Shown: positions 26,421-35,893 of the stretch, one piece after another
How positions within the stretch are numbered: the first letter of the stretch is position 1
How the letters are laid out: the number at the start of each line of letters is the position of its first letter
NCBI GenBank assembly: GCA_021202635.1
Contig: JAJQCQ010000096.1
Coordinates: 24,716 to 88,715, forward strand
Direction of reading: 5' to 3'
Length of the DNA stretch: 64,000 nucleotides
Source of the DNA: Lachnospiraceae bacterium
GTDB lineage: Bacteria > Bacillota > Clostridia > Lachnospirales > Lachnospiraceae
Program-made: the position numbers and the translations under genes
Notes under the pieces: generated by a model
Databases searched by the model: none
What the model was told of the DNA's origin: nothing
What the model saw: the letters and a program-made list of their open reading frames with translations, nothing else

Positions 26421-27476
26421 ATGAATATTCTGGTTCTTGCGGGCGGCTACAGTCCGGAACGCAATGTTTCGCTGAGCTCAGGTGCGATGATCGCGGGCGC
26501 TCTGCGAAAGAAAGGGCATCAGGTGGCGATTATCGACTCCTATGTCGGAGTCGCGGACGCGGATGCTGACATTGACCAGTTATACAGGGGAGAAATCTGT
26601 GAGGACTGGAAACGGATCTCGACGGAAGTACCGGATCTGAAAGCCCTCAAGGCCGCACATCCGGAATGTAAAAATCGTCTGCTTGGGCCGAATGTTCTGC
26701 GGCTCTGCCGCGAGGTGGACGTGGTTTTTCTGGCTCTGCACGGCGGCAGTGGCGAGGATGGGCGAATCCCGGCTGCGCTTGATCTGATGGGCGTACATTA
26801 TACCGGCTCGGATTATCTGGGCAGCGGTATTGCTATGGATAAGCATCTGACCAAGGTGCTGGCCAAAGCGGCGGGCGTGGCGGTTCCAGACTGGGAAGTC
26901 CGTGAGATTACGGATGAGGAAGCCATCGAGACGGCTATGTGTGAGGTTCCGCTTCCGATTGTCGTAAAGGTGCCAAACGGCGGCTCTTCGATCGGTGTCT
27001 ATATTGTAAAACACCCTGCCGAGCTGCGGGCAGTTCTTGAGAGCAACCGCGGCGCGCGGCTGATCTTTGAGCAGTATATTGAAGGGCGCGAGATTCAGAT
27101 GGGATTTCTGAATGACCGGGCGCTTCCTTCGATTGAGATCATTGTAGAAAAAGAGTTCTACAACTATGAGAATAAATACCAGAAAGGCCTCGCTTACGAG
27201 CGCACTCCTGCGGATATCCTGCCATCAGAGGAAAAAGAGATGGGAGAAATGCTGCTGAAGGTGGCGCATGCGCTGAATCTTCGCGTCTATTCGCGGGCGG
27301 ATTTTATTATCGATAAAGCAGGGAAAATCTGGTTTATTGAAATCAATACACTCCCGGGAATGACGCAGACCAGCCTTTTGCCGCAGGAAGCAGAGGCGGC
27401 GGGGATTTCATTTGAAGATCTGTGTGAACGGATCGCGAATGAGGCATTAAAGACAAAGGTCGGGACGGAAGATTAA
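26421..27476 (+). CDS. ddl: D-alanine--D-alanine ligase
   Basis: This 351-residue ATP-grasp enzyme makes the D-Ala-D-Ala dipeptide for peptidoglycan. The start MNILVLAGGYSPERNVSLSS has the Ddl N-terminal motif; ALHGGSGEDGRIPAALDLMG and TGSDYLGSGIAMDK follow, then the ATP-grasp loop PNGGSSIG and the metal-binding IEINTLPGMTQTSLLP. I chose the ATG at 26421, with GAAGGTGGAG upstream; an in-frame ATG at 26400 precedes that site. It follows purA by about 70 bases. The product acts in the cytoplasm. Confidence 0.94.
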   Translation: MNILVLAGGYSPERNVSLSSGAMIAGALRKKGHQVAIIDSYVGVADADADIDQLYRGEICEDWKRISTEVPDLKALKAAHPECKNRLLGPNVLRLCREVDVVFLALHGGSGEDGRIPAALDLMGVHYTGSDYLGSGIAMDKHLTKVLAKAAGVAVPDWEVREITDEEAIETAMCEVPLPIVVKVPNGGSSIGVYIVKHPAELRAVLESNRGARLIFEQYIEGREIQMGFLNDRALPSIEIIVEKEFYNYENKYQKGLAYERTPADILPSEEKEMGEMLLKVAHALNLRVYSRADFIIDKAGKIWFIEINTLPGMTQTSLLPQEAEAAGISFEDLCERIANEALKTKVGTED

Positions 27477-27524
27477 GAAAAGAGAGCATATCCCGGGATT
27501 TCGGGATGGGGAGAGTGAAAGAAA

Positions 27525-28838
27525 ATGGTTTACATATTGCTGTCGATTTCGGTTGCGATTCTGGCCGGACTTTTGATGACCCGTGTGCTGAAGCCGTTGA
27601 AGCTGCCGTCGGTGACGGCGTATCTGGTGGCAGGTGTGCTGATCGGACCATACTGTCTGGGCAGGGTTTCTATTACGGGTCTCGGCTTTACGACGATGGA
27701 GAGCGTAGAAGACCTGAGTCTGGTTTCGGATGTGGCGCTTGGATTTATTGCCTTTGCGATCGGCAATGAGTTCCGGCTGTCCCAGCTGAAAAAGACCGGA
27801 AAGCAGGCGACGGTGATCGGTATCGTGCAGGCGCTGACGGCAACGTTATTCGTGGATGTGGCGCTGCTGGCAGTCAGTGCGGCGACGAATGGCAAGCTGA
27901 CTCCGGCGCAGGCGATCACACTTGGCGCCATCGCTACGGCTACCGCTCCGGCGGCTACTCTGATGGTCGTGCGGCAGTATAAGGCAAAGGGACCGCTGGT
28001 AGACCTGCTGCTGCCGATTGTGGCATTGGATGACGCGGTTGGCCTTGTAGTTTTTGCTGTGAGTTTTGGCATTGCGCGGGCAATGGTGAGCGGCACGTTC
28101 GATTTTGTCTCTATTTTTGTCAATCCGATTCTGGAGATTATCTGCTCTCTGGCGCTCGGAGCGGTGATGGGCTGGCTGCTGACGCAGCTGGAGAAGCTGT
28201 TCAATTCAAACACGAACCGCCTGAATATGTCCATCGCGTTTGTATTTTTGACCACGGCGCTCTCCATGCTGGAGTTTGAAGCCGGACCGGTCACGATCGG
28301 CTTTTCCTCCCTGCTGGTGTGCATGATGCTGGGAACGGTGTTTTGCAATCTCTGTCCGCTGTCGGATGAAATCATGTCGAAGACAGACAGCTGGACAAAC
28401 CCGTTGTTTGCCGCATTTTTTGTGATTTCGGGCGCGGAGCTGGAGCTTTCCGTTTTTCAGGATGGCCTGATTGTGCTGATCGGTGTGATTTACATTATTA
28501 CGCGTTCCGCAGGAAAATATCTTGGTGCATATCTTTCCGCAAAAGGGACGAATTGCAGTGATACCATCTGCAAATACCTTGGCATTACACTGCTGCCGCA
28601 GGCCGGTGTGGCGCTTGGTATGTGTGTGACGGCACAGCAGCTTGGCGAGCAGGGAACCCTGATCCGCAATATTACCTTGTTTGCCATATTGATTTATGAG
28701 CTGGTCGGTCCGCTGCTGACGAAGATGTCGCTGAAAGCGGCAGGCGAGATTCAGCCGATGAGCGAGGAGGTAAAGAATCGTCGTCAGACGAATCTGGAAA
28801 ACGCGAAAAATGCGCCGCGGGAGCGGCATGAAAAGTAA
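27525..28838 (+). CDS. CPA2-type cation:proton antiporter
   Basis: This 437-residue membrane protein has about 12 hydrophobic helices and belongs to the Na+/H+ exchanger family (KefB/NapA branch). SVTAYLVAGVLIGPY is the typical first-half signature, and LPIVALDDAVGLVVFAV carries the paired acidic residues (here Asp-Asp) that bind cation or proton in CPA2 transporters. The C terminus is a short charged cytoplasmic tail with no Rossmann/TrkA domain. It follows ddl by about 50 bases. Whether Na+, K+ or another ion is moved cannot be told. Confidence 0.87.
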   Translation: MVYILLSISVAILAGLLMTRVLKPLKLPSVTAYLVAGVLIGPYCLGRVSITGLGFTTMESVEDLSLVSDVALGFIAFAIGNEFRLSQLKKTGKQATVIGIVQALTATLFVDVALLAVSAATNGKLTPAQAITLGAIATATAPAATLMVVRQYKAKGPLVDLLLPIVALDDAVGLVVFAVSFGIARAMVSGTFDFVSIFVNPILEIICSLALGAVMGWLLTQLEKLFNSNTNRLNMSIAFVFLTTALSMLEFEAGPVTIGFSSLLVCMMLGTVFCNLCPLSDEIMSKTDSWTNPLFAAFFVISGAELELSVFQDGLIVLIGVIYIITRSAGKYLGAYLSAKGTNCSDTICKYLGITLLPQAGVALGMCVTAQQLGEQGTLIRNITLFAILIYELVGPLLTKMSLKAAGEIQPMSEEVKNRRQTNLENAKNAPRERHEK

Positions 28839-28918
28839 AAGAAGCCGCACTCCGATGCAGGGTGTATTATAAAATGAAAAACGGTGCAGTGGCGGAATAT
28901 ATATGAGGAGGAACCAAA

Positions 28919-29872
28919 ATGGATATTATTTGTATGGGAGAAATGCTGATTGATTTTACACCGGGCAAAGAGGAACGCAGCTATGTCTGCAATCCGGGCG
29001 GCGCGCCGGCGAATGCCTGCATTGCGATTGCGAGAAATGGATTGAAGACCGGCTTTCTGGGGCGTCTGGGCAATGACGATTTTGGAAAGCTTCTGAAGGC
29101 TACACTGGAGGAAAACCAGGTGGAAGTGCTGCTGCCGGAGCTGACGGATCAGGCGGTGACAACACTGGCATTTGTGACACTCTATGAGGGCGGCGAGCGC
29201 TCCTTTACCTTTGTTCGCAAGCCAGGAGCGGATATTTTGCTGGAAGCGTCGGATATCGACGAAGAAGTGATTAGAAGCACAAAGATTCTGCACTGCGGTT
29301 CCTTTGGAATGTCAGAGAATCCCAGCCGGGACGCTCATTTTCACGCGATGGACCTGGCGAAGAAGAATGGGAAGCTGGTCAGCTACGACATCAACTACCG
29401 TCCGATGATCTGGAGCTTTGAGGACGCGAAGGCCGTAGTGGATCGCGTGCTTCCGTATGTGGATTTGCTGAAGGTATCCGATGAGGAGCTGGATTTTGTC
29501 GGCGGAGAGGAAAATATCCCGACTCTGATGAAGGAGCAGGGGATATCCGTAGTGATTGAGACACTCGGTTCCAAAGGAGCGAGATATTTCTTTGATGGAA
29601 AGACCGGTACAGTCGCCGGACATAAGGTGAAAGCCATTGATGCGACGGGGGCAGGCGATGCTTCCTGGGGCGGTTTTCTTTCCAGACTGCTGCTCGGCGG
29701 TGTGACGACTGCTGCGGACCTGACAGAGGAGCTGGTGCGCGAAGCACTTGTCTATGCGAATACTTCGGGCGGTCTGTGTGTGCAGAAAATGGGTGGTATC
29801 CCGGCTCTCCCGACGAGAGATGAGGTGGAGGCGTTTGTGGCAGAGACGGGTTTGCATGCAACTGGAATGTGA
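28919..29872 (+). CDS. PfkB-family fructokinase
   Basis: This 317-residue cytoplasmic kinase belongs to the ribokinase/PfkB family. The N terminus MDIICMGEMLIDFTPGK and NPGGAPANACIAIARNG match bacterial fructokinases, and the C-terminal DATGAGDASWGGFLSRLL carries the catalytic Asp and anion-hole GAGD. AGGAGGAACCAAA precedes the ATG. It probably makes fructose-6-phosphate; substrate identity within PfkB sugars is a family-level guess. It stands alone between the antiporter and the dipeptidase. Confidence 0.88.
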   Translation: MDIICMGEMLIDFTPGKEERSYVCNPGGAPANACIAIARNGLKTGFLGRLGNDDFGKLLKATLEENQVEVLLPELTDQAVTTLAFVTLYEGGERSFTFVRKPGADILLEASDIDEEVIRSTKILHCGSFGMSENPSRDAHFHAMDLAKKNGKLVSYDINYRPMIWSFEDAKAVVDRVLPYVDLLKVSDEELDFVGGEENIPTLMKEQGISVVIETLGSKGARYFFDGKTGTVAGHKVKAIDATGAGDASWGGFLSRLLLGGVTTAADLTEELVREALVYANTSGGLCVQKMGGIPALPTRDEVEAFVAETGLHATGM

Positions 29873-29896
29873 ACAGCTGCATGACAATTCAAAAAA

Positions 29897-29922
29897 GTTA
29901 CAGGTCACACCTGACCAGTAAC
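29897..29922. repeat. Compact GTTAC...GTAAC palindrome
   Basis: GTTACAGGTCA and TGACCAGTAAC are near-perfect inverted arms around CACC. It is a short version of the 61-62 base repeats at 31549, 36653 and 60712. Confidence 0.75.
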
Positions 29923-30003
29923 CATAAAAACGCTTTTGACAGGAAATGGACGGGCTTTTCTGAAACATGATAGTATTTTTGTAATACAGGAGTGACAAGA
30001 CTT

Positions 30004-31536
30004 ATGGATTCATATAGAGAGAAAATCGAGGCCTACATGGACGGCAAAAAAGAAGAAATGCTGGAAGACTTGAAAACGCTGGTCCGGATTGACAGCCAGA
30101 AGGGCGCGGCGGAAGAAGGCAAGCCGTTTGGGGCTGGCCCGGCTGCGGCCATTGCTGCCGCGCAGGAGCTGATGCAAAGGTATGGTCTGACTGTGAGAAA
30201 TTATGAGAATTATGTCGTGACCGGTGATCTGGCTGCGTCCTCTGCGGATACGTCTTCAGAGGAAGGGGGATCGGCGGAGAAGGGCCTGGATATTCTGGCG
30301 CATCTGGACGTTGTGCCGGTGACAGAGGACTGGACGGTCACACAGCCGTTTGATCCCAGGGTGGTGGACGGCAGAATTTACGGCCGCGGTACGGCAGATG
30401 ATAAGGGGCCGGCGGTTGCGGCTCTGTATGCGCTGCGTGCGATCCGGGAGCTTGGAATTCCGATGAAAAAAGGCGTACGTCTGGTATTGGGTTCGGATGA
30501 AGAGTGCGGCTCAAGCGATCTGGCGTATTACTTTGGGATAGAAAAAGAGGCGCCGTATACCTTCACACCGGATGCGGAGTTTCCTGTGATTAATATCGAA
30601 AAGGGGCGTCTGGCAGCCAGCTTTCATGCAGAATTTGGCGGTGAAGCTCCGGAAGCGGAGAATTCCGCTCAGACGGTATATTCCCGCATCCTTCGTCTGA
30701 AGAGCGGGGACAAGGCCAATGTCGTTCCAGGACGCGCAACGCTGGAGATAGCCGGTTTGCGTGCAGAGACTGTGCGCCCTGCCGCAGATGAGACGACGAG
30801 GGAGACGGGAGTTTCCTTTGAAATCAGTGAATGCAAGGCTGCTGTATCAGAATCCGTTCCTGGAGCCGTGCAGGATGCCGGAATGCGGCTGAGGATTGAC
30901 GCCCGCGGCTGCTCTGCACATGCATCCACGCCGCAGGAAGGGAAGAATGCGCTGACGGCGACGCTTCGCCTGGTGTCAAAGCTGTCCGGCTCCCTGACCT
31001 GTGGGGAAGACGATGGCCTTCGGGCGCTTCTGGCGCTGGAAAGGCTGTTTCCTTACGAGGACACCTGTGGAAAATCCGCGGGGGTTTATCGGGAGGATGC
31101 ACAGTCCGGCGCGGTGACATTGTGCTTCAGTATTCTGGATTATACACCGGAGCGATTAAGCGGGACGTTTGACGCCCGGCTGCCGGTGGGCTGCACGGAG
31201 GAGAATACCAGGCGCCCGCTGATGGAAGCACTGGCCGAGGCCGGATTGGAAATGGAGGATACTCCGATGTCGAAACCGCATTGTGTGCCGGGGGATTCCG
31301 CGTTTGTAAAAATTCTTCTTGAAAGCTACAAGCGCTATTCCGGTATCAAAGGGGAACCGCTTTCGACCGGAGGAGGCACATACGTGCATGGGCTGGAACG
31401 CGGTGTGGCATTTGGCTGCGGGACACCAGGTGTTGACAATCACATGCATGGAGATGATGAGTTTATGGAGATTGATACGCTTGTGATGAGCGCGAAAATC
31501 TTTGCTGATGCAGCCGTACGGATCTGCAATGAATGA
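30004..31536 (+). CDS. M20 family dipeptidase (PepV-like)
   Basis: This 510-residue cytoplasmic metallopeptidase is of the M20 family, PepV/Sapep branch. LDILAHLDVVPV carries the first metal-binding His-Asp, GRGTADDKGPAVAALYAL the bridging Asp, GSDEECGSSDLAYY the catalytic Glu pair, and DNHMHGDDE the late His. A lid domain with HASTPQEGKNA sits in the middle. I chose the ATG at 30004 after CAGGAGTGACAAGACTT; a GTG at 29992 is possible. An Ala/Glu/Ser-rich segment (about residues 75-95) interrupts the first lobe. It probably removes N-terminal residues from dipeptides. Confidence 0.87.
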   Translation: MDSYREKIEAYMDGKKEEMLEDLKTLVRIDSQKGAAEEGKPFGAGPAAAIAAAQELMQRYGLTVRNYENYVVTGDLAASSADTSSEEGGSAEKGLDILAHLDVVPVTEDWTVTQPFDPRVVDGRIYGRGTADDKGPAVAALYALRAIRELGIPMKKGVRLVLGSDEECGSSDLAYYFGIEKEAPYTFTPDAEFPVINIEKGRLAASFHAEFGGEAPEAENSAQTVYSRILRLKSGDKANVVPGRATLEIAGLRAETVRPAADETTRETGVSFEISECKAAVSESVPGAVQDAGMRLRIDARGCSAHASTPQEGKNALTATLRLVSKLSGSLTCGEDDGLRALLALERLFPYEDTCGKSAGVYREDAQSGAVTLCFSILDYTPERLSGTFDARLPVGCTEENTRRPLMEALAEAGLEMEDTPMSKPHCVPGDSAFVKILLESYKRYSGIKGEPLSTGGGTYVHGLERGVAFGCGTPGVDNHMHGDDEFMEIDTLVMSAKIFADAAVRICNE

Positions 31537-31548
31537 CAGGAGAATGCG

Positions 31549-31609
31549 CTTACTGGTCACACATGTAGTGGTTAAGATAACGTAAATTAGTCAGGGTGTG
31601 ACCTGTAAC
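31549..31609. repeat. GTTAC...GTAAC dispersed repeat, full-length copy
   Basis: CTTACTGGTCACAC at the left pairs with GTGTGACCTGTAAC at the right. The interior GTAGTGGTTAA...GTAAATTAGTCAGG is also shared with the copy at 60712. It starts 12 bases after the dipeptidase stop. Confidence 0.8.
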
Positions 31610-31622
31610 GAATGCGTGGGGA

Positions 31623-31640
31623 CGGGGGCATATGCCCCCG
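31623..31640. terminator. Perfect hairpin after the dipeptidase gene, possible terminator
   Basis: CGGGGGCAT and ATGCCCCCG are perfectly complementary. The downstream T run is broken (CCTTTGGCTATTTTT), so termination is likely but not certain. Confidence 0.5.
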
Positions 31641-31849
31641 CCTTTGGCTATTTTTACTAAAAATAAATGTTACAGAATCATTAAGTTTCTGATAACATTG
31701 CCGGATTTCGGGGTGTGTGGCTTGCAGAAGTTGGAAGGTCGTGGTATGATATACACCGGTATGGTTTGAATCTCTCTTAGTGCGAAACAGCAGTGTCATT
31801 TATAATGCACGTGAGAAGGGGATCTTCCATTTCCGATTGGAGGAAAAAA

Positions 31850-33367
31850 ATGTTAGACAGAAGAAAGAGAGCAGCTCTGATCTGCCTGGTATTTGTACTG
31901 GCGATCGCTGTATTTACATCAGGCTGCCAGCTTCTTGAAAAAGACAGTGAAACGGAGACGGAATCAGAGACAGAAACAGAGACCGAGTCAGAGACCGAAA
32001 CAGAGTCGGAGACGGAATTTGAGACGGATGTAGTCTATATCTCTGAGGATGTATCGATTCGTATTATATTGCCGGACAGTACCTGGGAGGTTACGCAGGA
32101 CATTGACGAGATGCGGGTGTTTGCTTCCGGATCAGACGCGATGATCAATATTGTACATGCTTCGGATGAGGATTCAATGAAGAATATTTCCGTTATGGAA
32201 TCAGAAGATGCGCTTAAGGAGACGCTTTCGGGTCAGTATCCGGAGGAAGACGCGTTTGAGATTCTTTCCTTTGAAGAGAGGAGCTCCTCTACCGTAGTCA
32301 CTTACGAATATGTGGTGCAGTACAATTTATCGACCAGTATGTGGGCGTATTCAGTTACTTACGCGCTTTTGTCCACGGAGGGAGATTCCGCATATGTAAT
32401 TAGCGGTACAGTGACAGAGAATGATGTGCTGCTGCTTGCCGATGTGCAGGAAGCGGTGGAAAGCTTTACCGTCCTGGACCGCACCAGTATTTTCAGTGTG
32501 CTGCCGGGGACAGTGGAGAATAATAACACCGAAGAGTCGGAAACAGAAACGGATGACAGCGAAGACGATGAGAATGAAGCCTGGAGCGAAGAACTGGCTA
32601 CGCTGACTGCTTATTCCTCGAGTGTGACGCTCTACGCTTCAGCAAATGTAAATATCCGTCAGTATCCGAGCACGTCCGCAGAGCGGATCGGCTCCCTGAC
32701 GGCGGGCAGCCAGGTGACCGTGACCGGTGAGACCTCGCAATGGTTCCGTGTCAGCACGGGCAGCTCTGCGGGGTATATCAGCAAGGCATACCTGGTGAGC
32801 ACAGCGCCGGAGACGACGGCAACGGACGACAGCGAGACAGAGAGTACGGAATCCGCTGTGACTTCAGCGGAATTGGGAAGTGAGATCACATATGGCTCCT
32901 CCTATACGTTCTACACGACCACTGCCGTGAATCTGCGTTCACAGCCGAGTACGAGCAGCAGTGTGACCGGTACCGTGGCGGCCGGTGCAGCGGTGACCGT
33001 GACCGGCGAGACGGATAATTGGTATATTGTGACAGTAGACGGGGTGACCGGCTATATATCCAAAGCCTACGTTTCTTCTACACAGACCACTGCAACGGAA
33101 AGTACAGAGAGCACAGAGGCTGCCAGCTCCTCATCGACCTCCTCTTCCACTTCAACGACAGGAGTCGTAAGCGGAACAATTACGGCCGTGACGTCGGATA
33201 CGCTTCTGATTGCGGGGGATGACGGTGTTACATACTCGATTAATTATGCGAATGCTTCGCTGAATTCAAGCGGACTTACCGAGGGACTGTATATTACAGC
33301 CACGATTGACTATTCGCAGTCGACGGCGAGCGGTTCCCTGTATGCAACAGCGGTGACCGGGCACTGA
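31850..33367 (+). CDS. Lipoprotein with two SH3b domains
   Basis: This 505-residue exported protein begins MLDRRKRAALICLVFVLAIA and has a lipobox FTSGC, so it should be lipid-anchored. An acidic Ser/Glu/Thr spacer of about 30 residues follows. A middle domain (about residues 60-220) is of unknown type, with VSIRIILPDSTWEVTQD. Two bacterial SH3 domains follow (VNIRQYPSTSAERIGSL and VNLRSQPSTSSSVTGTV), each ending in GYISKAY, and these usually bind cell wall. A Ser/Thr-rich linker leads to a small C-terminal beta domain (VVSGTITAVTSDTLLIAG). The ATG at 31850 has GGAGG upstream. Likely a surface protein. Confidence 0.85.
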   Translation: MLDRRKRAALICLVFVLAIAVFTSGCQLLEKDSETETESETETETESETETESETEFETDVVYISEDVSIRIILPDSTWEVTQDIDEMRVFASGSDAMINIVHASDEDSMKNISVMESEDALKETLSGQYPEEDAFEILSFEERSSSTVVTYEYVVQYNLSTSMWAYSVTYALLSTEGDSAYVISGTVTENDVLLLADVQEAVESFTVLDRTSIFSVLPGTVENNNTEESETETDDSEDDENEAWSEELATLTAYSSSVTLYASANVNIRQYPSTSAERIGSLTAGSQVTVTGETSQWFRVSTGSSAGYISKAYLVSTAPETTATDDSETESTESAVTSAELGSEITYGSSYTFYTTTAVNLRSQPSTSSSVTGTVAAGAAVTVTGETDNWYIVTVDGVTGYISKAYVSSTQTTATESTESTEAASSSSTSSSTSTTGVVSGTITAVTSDTLLIAGDDGVTYSINYANASLNSSGLTEGLYITATIDYSQSTASGSLYATAVTGH

Positions 33368-33469
33368 CCTGGAAGGGCGGATCAGGCTGTGATTCCATTT
33401 GCGTATCGTTGCTGCAAAATTGCCGAAGAAAGTTTCAAAATCTGACTTATTTTCTACCGGAAAGAAATC

Positions 33470-33599
33470 TTGACTTTTGAAATAATTCTACTTATAATAC
33501 GAAATGAACCGAGTGGCATATGGTTCCGATTCACAGTGTGAGGCGGGAACTTTTAAGAAAGAGCGTAAAACCGGGTTTTTGGGTTTGCGCTCTTTTTTT
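33470..33599 (+). promoter_or_regulatory. Promoter and attenuator-like leader of the MATE exporter gene
   Basis: TTGACT (33470-33475) and TATAAT (33493-33498) are exactly 17 bases apart. The transcript then carries GAACC/GGTTC and GTTCC/GGGAAC, which share bases and so can form alternative stems. A strong terminator follows (GAGCG with CGCTC, inner AAAACC with GGGTTT, seven T residues, 33557-33599), all before the exporter gene. This resembles a riboswitch or attenuator of a class I cannot name. Confidence 0.65.
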
Positions 33600-33690
33600 A
33601 TGCGCAGAGGCGCATATGGAAGTTTTCCAGCTGGCGCTGGATGCGCCACGCGCGGGCGAGCAGAATTCGGCAAGCCGCCTCCTGCTCGAT
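33600..33690. repeat. Hairpin cassette before the MATE gene
   Basis: TATGCGC with GCGCATA, GGCGC with GCGCC, and CGAGCAG with CTGCTCG follow each other. The last stem and its flank (CGCGCGGGCGAG...GCCGCCTCCTGCTCGAT) are similar to 712-752. It lies in the leader between the attenuator and the coding region. Confidence 0.6.
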
Positions 33691-33729
33691 CACTTAAAAA
33701 TGAACAATATAAGAAAAGGAAGGGTTTAT

Positions 33730-35172
33730 ATGTCTGAAAAGAAAACGGGCGAGTTGGATCTGACGAGCGCCCCGATTGGGAAAACGATGCTGAATTACGC
33801 GATTCCGTGTATTATTTCATTGCTGGTGGCGGCACTTTACAACATTGTCGACCAGATTTATATCGGCTGGGGCGTCGGCGCCGAGGGAAATGGCGCAACC
33901 TCCATTGTCTTTCCGCTGACGGTATTGGCGCTGGCGATTGCGACGATGATCGGCGATGGCGCGTGCTCTTATGTAAGTATCAGCCTGGGCAGCGGAGATA
34001 AGGACCGGGCGCATCGCACGGTTGGCAACGCGATTGTGCTGACGGTTATTTCCAGCATTGTCCTGATGCTTATTTATCTGATTTTTATGACACCGATTCT
34101 TCGCATGTTTGGCGCTACGGATGCGGTTTCTGAGCTGACAAGGAATTACGCGAAGCGCTACTTTACCTGGATTGCGATCGGTATACCGTTCTACATGTTC
34201 GGTCAGGCGATGAACCCGATTATCCGTTCAGATGGCAGTCCCAGGGTCGCTATGGCAGCGACGCTGGCAGGTGCGATTGCCAATATTATCCTTGACCCGG
34301 TGGCGATTTTTCTCCTGAAATGGGATGTCATGGGCGCGGCAGTCGCTACGGTAGCCGGACAGGTGATCACAGCGGTGGTTTCGATTGTTTACCTGTGTAA
34401 GATGAAAGAGATTACGCTCTCGAAGATCAGCTTTAAGCTAAAAGCTTCTCTTATGAAGAATTTTATCCCGCTTGGGTTTACGAGCTTTCTGAGCCAGTTT
34501 TCTCTGGTGCTGTCCATGGCGGCCATGAACAACATGGTTTCAAAATATGGCGCGCTCTCCCGCTTTGGAGAAGGCGGCACCGGCGATACGCCGATGGCAG
34601 TCGTCGGTATCGTCATGAAGTTCTTCCAGATTATGATTTCGGTTGTGGTCGGAATGTCCGCGGGCTGCATTCCGGTCAGTGGATTTAACTATGGAGCACA
34701 CCGGTTTGACCGTGTTCGCGAGCTGATGAGACGGCTGCTGACCTATGAGTTCCTGGTCGGCGTTGTATTTCTGCTGATTTTTGAACTCTTCCCGGTGCAG
34801 CTGATCAAGATGTTTGGAAACAGTTATTCGCAGACGTACTATGATTTCGCGAAAGTAGCGTTCCGGATTTATCTCTGTGCGGTACCTTTAGACTGCGTCT
34901 GCAAGGCATCCTTTATCTTCCTGCAGTCCGTTGGCAAGCCAGTGCAGTCTACGTGTCTTTCCCTGCTCCGTGAGGTCGTCCTGGCAGTTCCGCTTGTAAT
35001 TATCCTGCCGTGGGTATTTACGCAGCTGTTTGGCTCTGAGAACGGAATTTACGGCATCCTGATTTCCATGCCGATGGCAGTTGTGATTACCTTTATCGTA
35101 GCGGTGATCATTGATCTGCGGATGTATCGTAAGCTGAAGGCGATGGAAGGGGAGGAAAATTCGATTCTGTAA
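33730..35172 (+). CDS. MATE family efflux transporter
   Basis: This 480-residue membrane protein has 12 predicted helices and belongs to the multidrug and toxic compound extrusion family. The N-terminal MLNYAIPCIISLLVAALYNI with VDQIYIGWGVG and the GDGACSYVSISLGSGD motif are typical of the Clostridia branch. The ATG at 33730 follows AAAGGAAGGGTTTAT; a longer frame runs back into the hairpin cassette and is not credible. A strong promoter and a terminator precede it, suggesting induced expression. The exported compound is unknown; Na+ or H+ would drive export. Confidence 0.9.
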   Translation: MSEKKTGELDLTSAPIGKTMLNYAIPCIISLLVAALYNIVDQIYIGWGVGAEGNGATSIVFPLTVLALAIATMIGDGACSYVSISLGSGDKDRAHRTVGNAIVLTVISSIVLMLIYLIFMTPILRMFGATDAVSELTRNYAKRYFTWIAIGIPFYMFGQAMNPIIRSDGSPRVAMAATLAGAIANIILDPVAIFLLKWDVMGAAVATVAGQVITAVVSIVYLCKMKEITLSKISFKLKASLMKNFIPLGFTSFLSQFSLVLSMAAMNNMVSKYGALSRFGEGGTGDTPMAVVGIVMKFFQIMISVVVGMSAGCIPVSGFNYGAHRFDRVRELMRRLLTYEFLVGVVFLLIFELFPVQLIKMFGNSYSQTYYDFAKVAFRIYLCAVPLDCVCKASFIFLQSVGKPVQSTCLSLLREVVLAVPLVIILPWVFTQLFGSENGIYGILISMPMAVVITFIVAVIIDLRMYRKLKAMEGEENSIL

Positions 35173-35283
35173 CGGCTTTTCCGGTGTATGAGCTGAAACG
35201 GAAATCATCGTGAAAACTGCATAAAAATTGCGCGGAAAACGTCCGCAAAATTGCTGAAATTGCATTCTTGTCTGAAAAAATAC

Positions 35284-35312
35284 TTACGTAAACCAATTTT
35301 TTCTGGTAGAAT
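35284..35312 (+). promoter_or_regulatory. Possible promoter of the CarD-like gene
   Basis: TGGTAGAAT gives an extended -10 (TAGAAT at 35307-35312). The -35 region 17 bases upstream (TTACGT) is poor, as can be accepted for extended -10 promoters. Confidence 0.4.
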
Positions 35313-35357
35313 ATGACCAGCGATTGTATGGTTTCGAAGTTTAAAGGAGTGAACAGA

Positions 35358-35861
35358 ATGTATTCAGTTGGAGATTATGTGGTAAAGGCGAATAATGGTG
35401 TCTGCCGGGTAGAAGACATTGTGCATCTTGATATGTCGAATGCTAAGAAGGACAGATTGTATTATTTGCTGGTTCCGCAGGCAGATCAGGGCGCGAAGCT
35501 GTATGTTCCGGTAGACACCAACAGTACATCCATCCGCGGCGTGCTGAGTGAAGAGAAAGCATGGCAGGTGATTGAGAAGATTCCGGATATCGATGAGGCC
35601 TGGATTGCAAATGATAAGCTGCGCGAGCAGGAATACAAAGAAGCGCTCAAAAGCTGTGACCCGGAGCTGCTGGTTGGCATTATTAAGAATATTTATCTGA
35701 GGAAAAAGAAGCGTCTCTCGGAAGGGAAAAAGAGTACCTCTGTGGATGACCGGTATTTCAAGATGGCCGAAGAGGCTCTCTACTCAGAGCTGGCGTTCGC
35801 GATCGGGCGAGCTCCGGAAGAAATCAATGTAATTATACAGGACAGAATCAATAATAAGTGA
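35358..35861 (+). CDS. CarD/CdnL-family transcription regulator
   Basis: This 167-residue protein begins MYSVGDYVVKANNGVCRVED, the Tudor-like RNA-polymerase-interaction domain of CarD/CdnL/TRCF proteins, and continues with a helical C-terminal half containing KKKRLSEGKKSTSVDD and AEEALYSELAFAIG, typical of the Firmicutes members. Such proteins bind the RNA polymerase beta subunit and affect open-complex stability. AAAGGAGTGAACAGA precedes the ATG at 35358; a start at 35313 would overlap the likely transcription start. It appears to be a single-gene unit. Confidence 0.88.
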   Translation: MYSVGDYVVKANNGVCRVEDIVHLDMSNAKKDRLYYLLVPQADQGAKLYVPVDTNSTSIRGVLSEEKAWQVIEKIPDIDEAWIANDKLREQEYKEALKSCDPELLVGIIKNIYLRKKKRLSEGKKSTSVDDRYFKMAEEALYSELAFAIGRAPEEINVIIQDRINNK

Positions 35862-35870
35862 AATGATGCT

Positions 35871-35893
35871 AACTGTGAAGGCACGGAACAGTT
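35871..35893. repeat. AACTGTGAAGG...ACAGTT small repeat
   Basis: AACTGTGAAGGCACGGAACA, continuing GTT, is matched at 46301-46323 with only two differences. The ends AACTGT and ACAGTT are complementary. Confidence 0.65.
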
